DNA from: Gallionella sp.
Lineage (GTDB): Bacteria > Pseudomonadota > Gammaproteobacteria > Burkholderiales > Gallionellaceae
Length of the DNA stretch: 17,642 nt
Reading direction: 5' to 3'
NCBI GenBank assembly: GCA_025362155.1
Contig: JANYHX010000133.1
Location: 1-17,642, forward strand
Shown: one piece after another, positions 15,769-17,642 of the stretch
How the letters are laid out: every line of letters starts with the position of its first letter
Numbering within the stretch: position 1 is the first letter of the stretch
Position numbers and translations under genes: made by a program
Notes under the pieces: generated by a model
What the model was told of the DNA's origin: nothing
Databases searched by the model: none
The model's input: the letters and a program-made list of their open reading frames with translations, nothing else

Positions 15769-16358
15769 TCTTGCGCATCAGTTTGTTGATGAGTTGCGAA
15801 GCGTGCCCAATCGCTTCCGTATGCTGCGGCAGGAATAAGAAGCATGACCCCGGCCGTAAATCCATGGCTGTTAACAGCCAAGTGACCTTCCGTTCGGTAT
15901 AGATCAATGGCTCCGGAGCCAAATGCAGCAACATTATCACCACTCATGTCGCCACCTTGCGCAACGCTAAGCACACCATTGTGACAAGTGAACTCTCTTT
16001 TTGCTTTGTCGTATGACCATTGCTGATTAATGTTATTGCCGCTTGCCGTTACAGTAAGTAACACATCATTGGTGAGGTCAAGCTTAACGATTTGAGCTCT
16101 AAAAAGGTCATCCCACATTTTTTGACGAGACAGTCGTTCCTCACTTGTTTGTGAACTTTTCGTGGGTTTCAGCCAAGTGGCCAAATATACTACTGTCCCG
16201 TCCGGTTTTTCCCCCTTGTTATCATATACACCATCAATCGAAGGGCAATCATCTTGGCGAGCGCTAGTGGTGGTTTGACCCCACGATGCAGGATATTGCT
16301 CGACATGAACACAAGCGCTTAGCAGTAGAGCCGTTAATACAATCGAGAATCGATGCAT
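15723..16358 (-). CDS. Cassette 1: putative lipoprotein of unknown function, reading through its attC
   Basis: A 211-residue protein with a lipoprotein signal peptide (MHRFSIVLTALLLSAC, lipobox LLSAC, Cys16). The mature part contains CPSIDGVYDNKGEKPDG, a pattern I associate with small lipoproteins in cassette arrays, and later a second cysteine (FTCHNGVLSVAQGGD). No catalytic domain is recognised. ATG 16358 has AGGA six bases upstream and lies only 13 bases after the cassette boundary, so it is the cassette's natural start. The frame does not stop before the attC but runs through it. The last 14 residues (ANPALKRDALKRAP) are translated attC sequence, with the stop in the L' arm. It is the first cassette from the presumed promoter side, hence probably the best expressed. 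Confidence 0.78.
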   Translation of the reverse strand: MHRFSIVLTALLLSACVHVEQYPASWGQTTTSARQDDCPSIDGVYDNKGEKPDGTVVYLATWLKPTKSSQTSEERLSRQKMWDDLFRAQIVKLDLTNDVLLTVTASGNNINQQWSYDKAKREFTCHNGVLSVAQGGDMSGDNVAAFGSGAIDLYRTEGHLAVNSHGFTAGVMLLIPAAAYGSDWARFATHQQTDAQEANPALKRDALKRAP

Positions 16359-16371
16359 GTCGAATCCTGAG

Positions 16372-16530
16372 GGCTAACAGTTATTCACCAGACCCACGGG
16401 TCTGTACTATTAAAAATAGTGTGGAATGCATAGTTTCAATAAGCGATTGATTTATTGAAGTTCCCAAAATCTATTGTTCCTCATATGCATAATAGTATGG
16501 ACAGGAGCGAATGTCTCCTTGTGGCTGCGG
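16372..16530 (-). other. Cassette boundary and possible attI/leader region
   Basis: GTTAGCC on the minus strand (16378-16372) is the recombination core at the 5' end of cassette 1. What lies above it is not an attC: there are no L'/L'' arms. It holds a 7-bp inverted repeat CAGACCC/GGGTCTG (16389-16404). A TTGAAA (minus, about 16438-16433) with a TTTAAT about 19 bases on could be a weak cassette promoter. The position fits attI plus leader, but no attI consensus can be confirmed. No convincing gene is seen here. Confidence 0.4.
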
Positions 16531-17642
16531 ATTCAACCGGTCAATGCAACATACTAGAATCTGCGTAAGCAGAAGAAGGAGTGTTGCAGATGAAACAAAG
16601 ACCACGGATCTATTACACGGAAACCCAGAAAGCGCTAATGTGGGAGCGCTGGCGAAAAGGCGAATCTCTCCAGCAGATCGCAAAGTTGTTTGATCGAAAT
16701 CACTCTTCAATACAACGTATTTTGGCCGAGAGTGGTGGGATACGACCGGCGCAGCGACGTCGTTCGAGATTAGCGCTGACGTTGGCTGAACGAGAAGAAA
16801 TATCGCGTGCAGTGGTGGCGGGGCAGTCGATTCGCTCGATTGCAACGTCCCTCGGGCGGGCACCATCCACGATCAGTCGTGAGTTTAAGCGCAACGGTGA
16901 CCAGGAATGCTATCGGGCGGGTGAAGCCGACCAAGCGGCCTGGGATCGGACGCGTCGTCCCAAGACCTGTAAACTGGTGGAGAACAGAACGTTGGCGCGC
17001 ATCGTGGCAGGGAAGCTCCAATCGCAGTGGGCACCGGCGCAAATTGCTGGATGGCTGAAACGCACTTACCCGGATGACGAGAACTATCAGGTGTCACACG
17101 AGACCATCTATCGCAGCCTCTTCATTCAAGCCCGTGGGGCGCTGAAGAAAGAGCTGGTGCAGCATTTGAGGCGCACACGAATCATGCGCCGCTCGCGCCA
17201 TCATACGCAGAAGACAGACAACCACGGCAGAATTACTGATACGGTATCAATCAGTGAGCGCCCGGCCACGGTGGCAGATCGGGCGATACCCGGACACTGG
17301 GAAGGTGACCTAATATGCGGAAGCGGGAACAGCCAGATTGCGACCCTCGTTGAACGTCATACACGCTATGTGATGCTGGTGAAGGTCGCCCGCAAAGATA
17401 CCGAAACTGTCATCAACGCGCTAATCAAAAACGCTCGCAAGTTACCGCATGAACTCTACAAGTCGCTGACCTGGGATCGGGGAAAAGAGATGGCCGACCA
17501 CAAGCGCTTCACCTTGGCGACCGATATCCAGGTCTACTTCTGTGACCCGCAGAATCCCTGGCAGCGTGGGAGCAATGAGAATACGAACGGGCTATTGAGG
17601 CAGTACTTCCCCAAGGGAACCGACATTTCGGCCTACTCGCAG
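16531..17642 (+). mobile_element. IS30-family insertion sequence, right end beyond the window
   Basis: The left end is placed near 16531 at ATTCAACCGGTCAATGCAAC, which resembles terminal inverted repeats of IS30-family elements and lies 59 bases before the transposase start. The transposase frame runs to the window edge. Without the right inverted repeat the exact end and any target duplication cannot be confirmed. Confidence 0.65.
16590..17642 (+). CDS. IS30-family transposase (3' end outside window)
   Basis: The frame is open for 351 codons from ATG 16590 to the window edge, with AGAAGGAG as ribosome site. Two helix-turn-helix segments lie at the N-terminus (about 22-48, ESLQQIAKLFDRNHSSIQRI; and about 75-110, GQSIRSIATSLGRAPSTISR), as in IS30 transposases. 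The catalytic triad is Asp240 in HWEGDLICG, Asp296 in TWDRGKEM and Glu330 in GSNENTNGLLRQYFPKGTD. There are 33 residues between the second Asp and the Glu, giving the DD(33)E spacing of this family. All catalytic residues are inside the window and intact, so the element may be active. Family members are usually a few dozen residues longer, so only a short C-terminal part is missing. It is transcribed away from the cassette array. Confidence 0.95.
   Translation, partial: MKQRPRIYYTETQKALMWERWRKGESLQQIAKLFDRNHSSIQRILAESGGIRPAQRRRSRLALTLAEREEISRAVVAGQSIRSIATSLGRAPSTISREFKRNGDQECYRAGEADQAAWDRTRRPKTCKLVENRTLARIVAGKLQSQWAPAQIAGWLKRTYPDDENYQVSHETIYRSLFIQARGALKKELVQHLRRTRIMRRSRHHTQKTDNHGRITDTVSISERPATVADRAIPGHWEGDLICGSGNSQIATLVERHTRYVMLVKVARKDTETVINALIKNARKLPHELYKSLTWDRGKEMADHKRFTLATDIQVYFCDPQNPWQRGSNENTNGLLRQYFPKGTDISAYSQ

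Larger units (their letters stand above)
14778..16378 (-). mobile_element. Integron gene-cassette array: three cassettes with attC sites
   Basis: Three minus-strand genes of unknown function are each followed by a 59-63 bp imperfect palindrome with integron attC layout: RYYYAAC-like core, L''/L' arms with a one-base bulge, hairpin, GTTRRRY-like core. Cassette 1 runs 16377 to about 15716, cassette 2 from there to about 15284, and cassette 3 to about 14784. Stop codons of cassettes 2 and 3 lie inside the attC core, as is common in compact cassettes. No integron integrase gene is present in the window. Expression presumably comes from a promoter above 16378. Confidence 0.85.

Noticed and set aside
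14840..16372. CRISPR array, because of the repeated palindromic blocks between unrelated spacers.
   Set aside because: The blocks are about 60 bp, spaced about 370-440 bp apart, and the intervals are genes. The layout is attC, not CRISPR.
16471..16866. A long minus-strand frame across the start of the IS30 transposase.
   Set aside because: It lies opposite the intact transposase and its left end, and its product shows no recognisable domain.

Overview
The window looks like the chromosome of a Gram-negative betaproteobacterium. The evidence is lipoprotein and Sec signal peptides, tandem c4-type dihaem cytochromes, and the gene order phoH-like / msrB / yciB / yciI / bolA / parvulin. A member of the Nitrosomonadales (for example a Gallionellaceae-like iron oxidiser) would fit, but that is inference. 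No rRNA, tRNA or CRISPR was seen.

Layout. (1) 1-3131, + strand: a tandem family of dihaem c-type cytochromes, one cut by the window edge and four complete. Two of the junctions use the same 17-base overlap. A 60-residue membrane protein follows at 3273-3455. (2) 3568-5913, - strand: a family 5 (peptide/nickel type) substrate-binding lipoprotein without adjacent permease genes. It carries an in-frame insert of about 196 bp bounded by 7-bp inverted repeats. (3) 6029-7063, +: ygfZ, divergent from it. (4) 8517-7109, -: a compact operon of tadA, an L,D-transpeptidase-domain protein and a GNAT acetyltransferase. (5) 8646-12991, +: a housekeeping and stress-repair run (peroxiredoxin, PIN-PhoH ATPase, msrB, yciB, yciI, bolA, parvulin isomerase), closed by a strong probably bidirectional terminator. 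(6) 14619-13172, -: djlA and yceH, overlapping by four bases. (7) 16378-14778, -: a small integron gene-cassette array of three cassettes, each ending in an attC site. It encodes a lipoprotein, a small membrane protein and a secreted protein, all of unknown function. (8) 16531 to the window end, +: an IS30-family insertion sequence running off the edge.

How the parts fit. The cytochromes are periplasmic electron carriers. The central + run protects and repairs protein and envelope: peroxide reduction, methionine sulfoxide repair, septum function and periplasmic folding. The cassette array is the accessory part. Its attC sites, its matched core 7-mers and the position of the IS where an integron integrase gene would be expected make it the region most worth a second look. 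The in-frame insert in the substrate-binding protein is the second.
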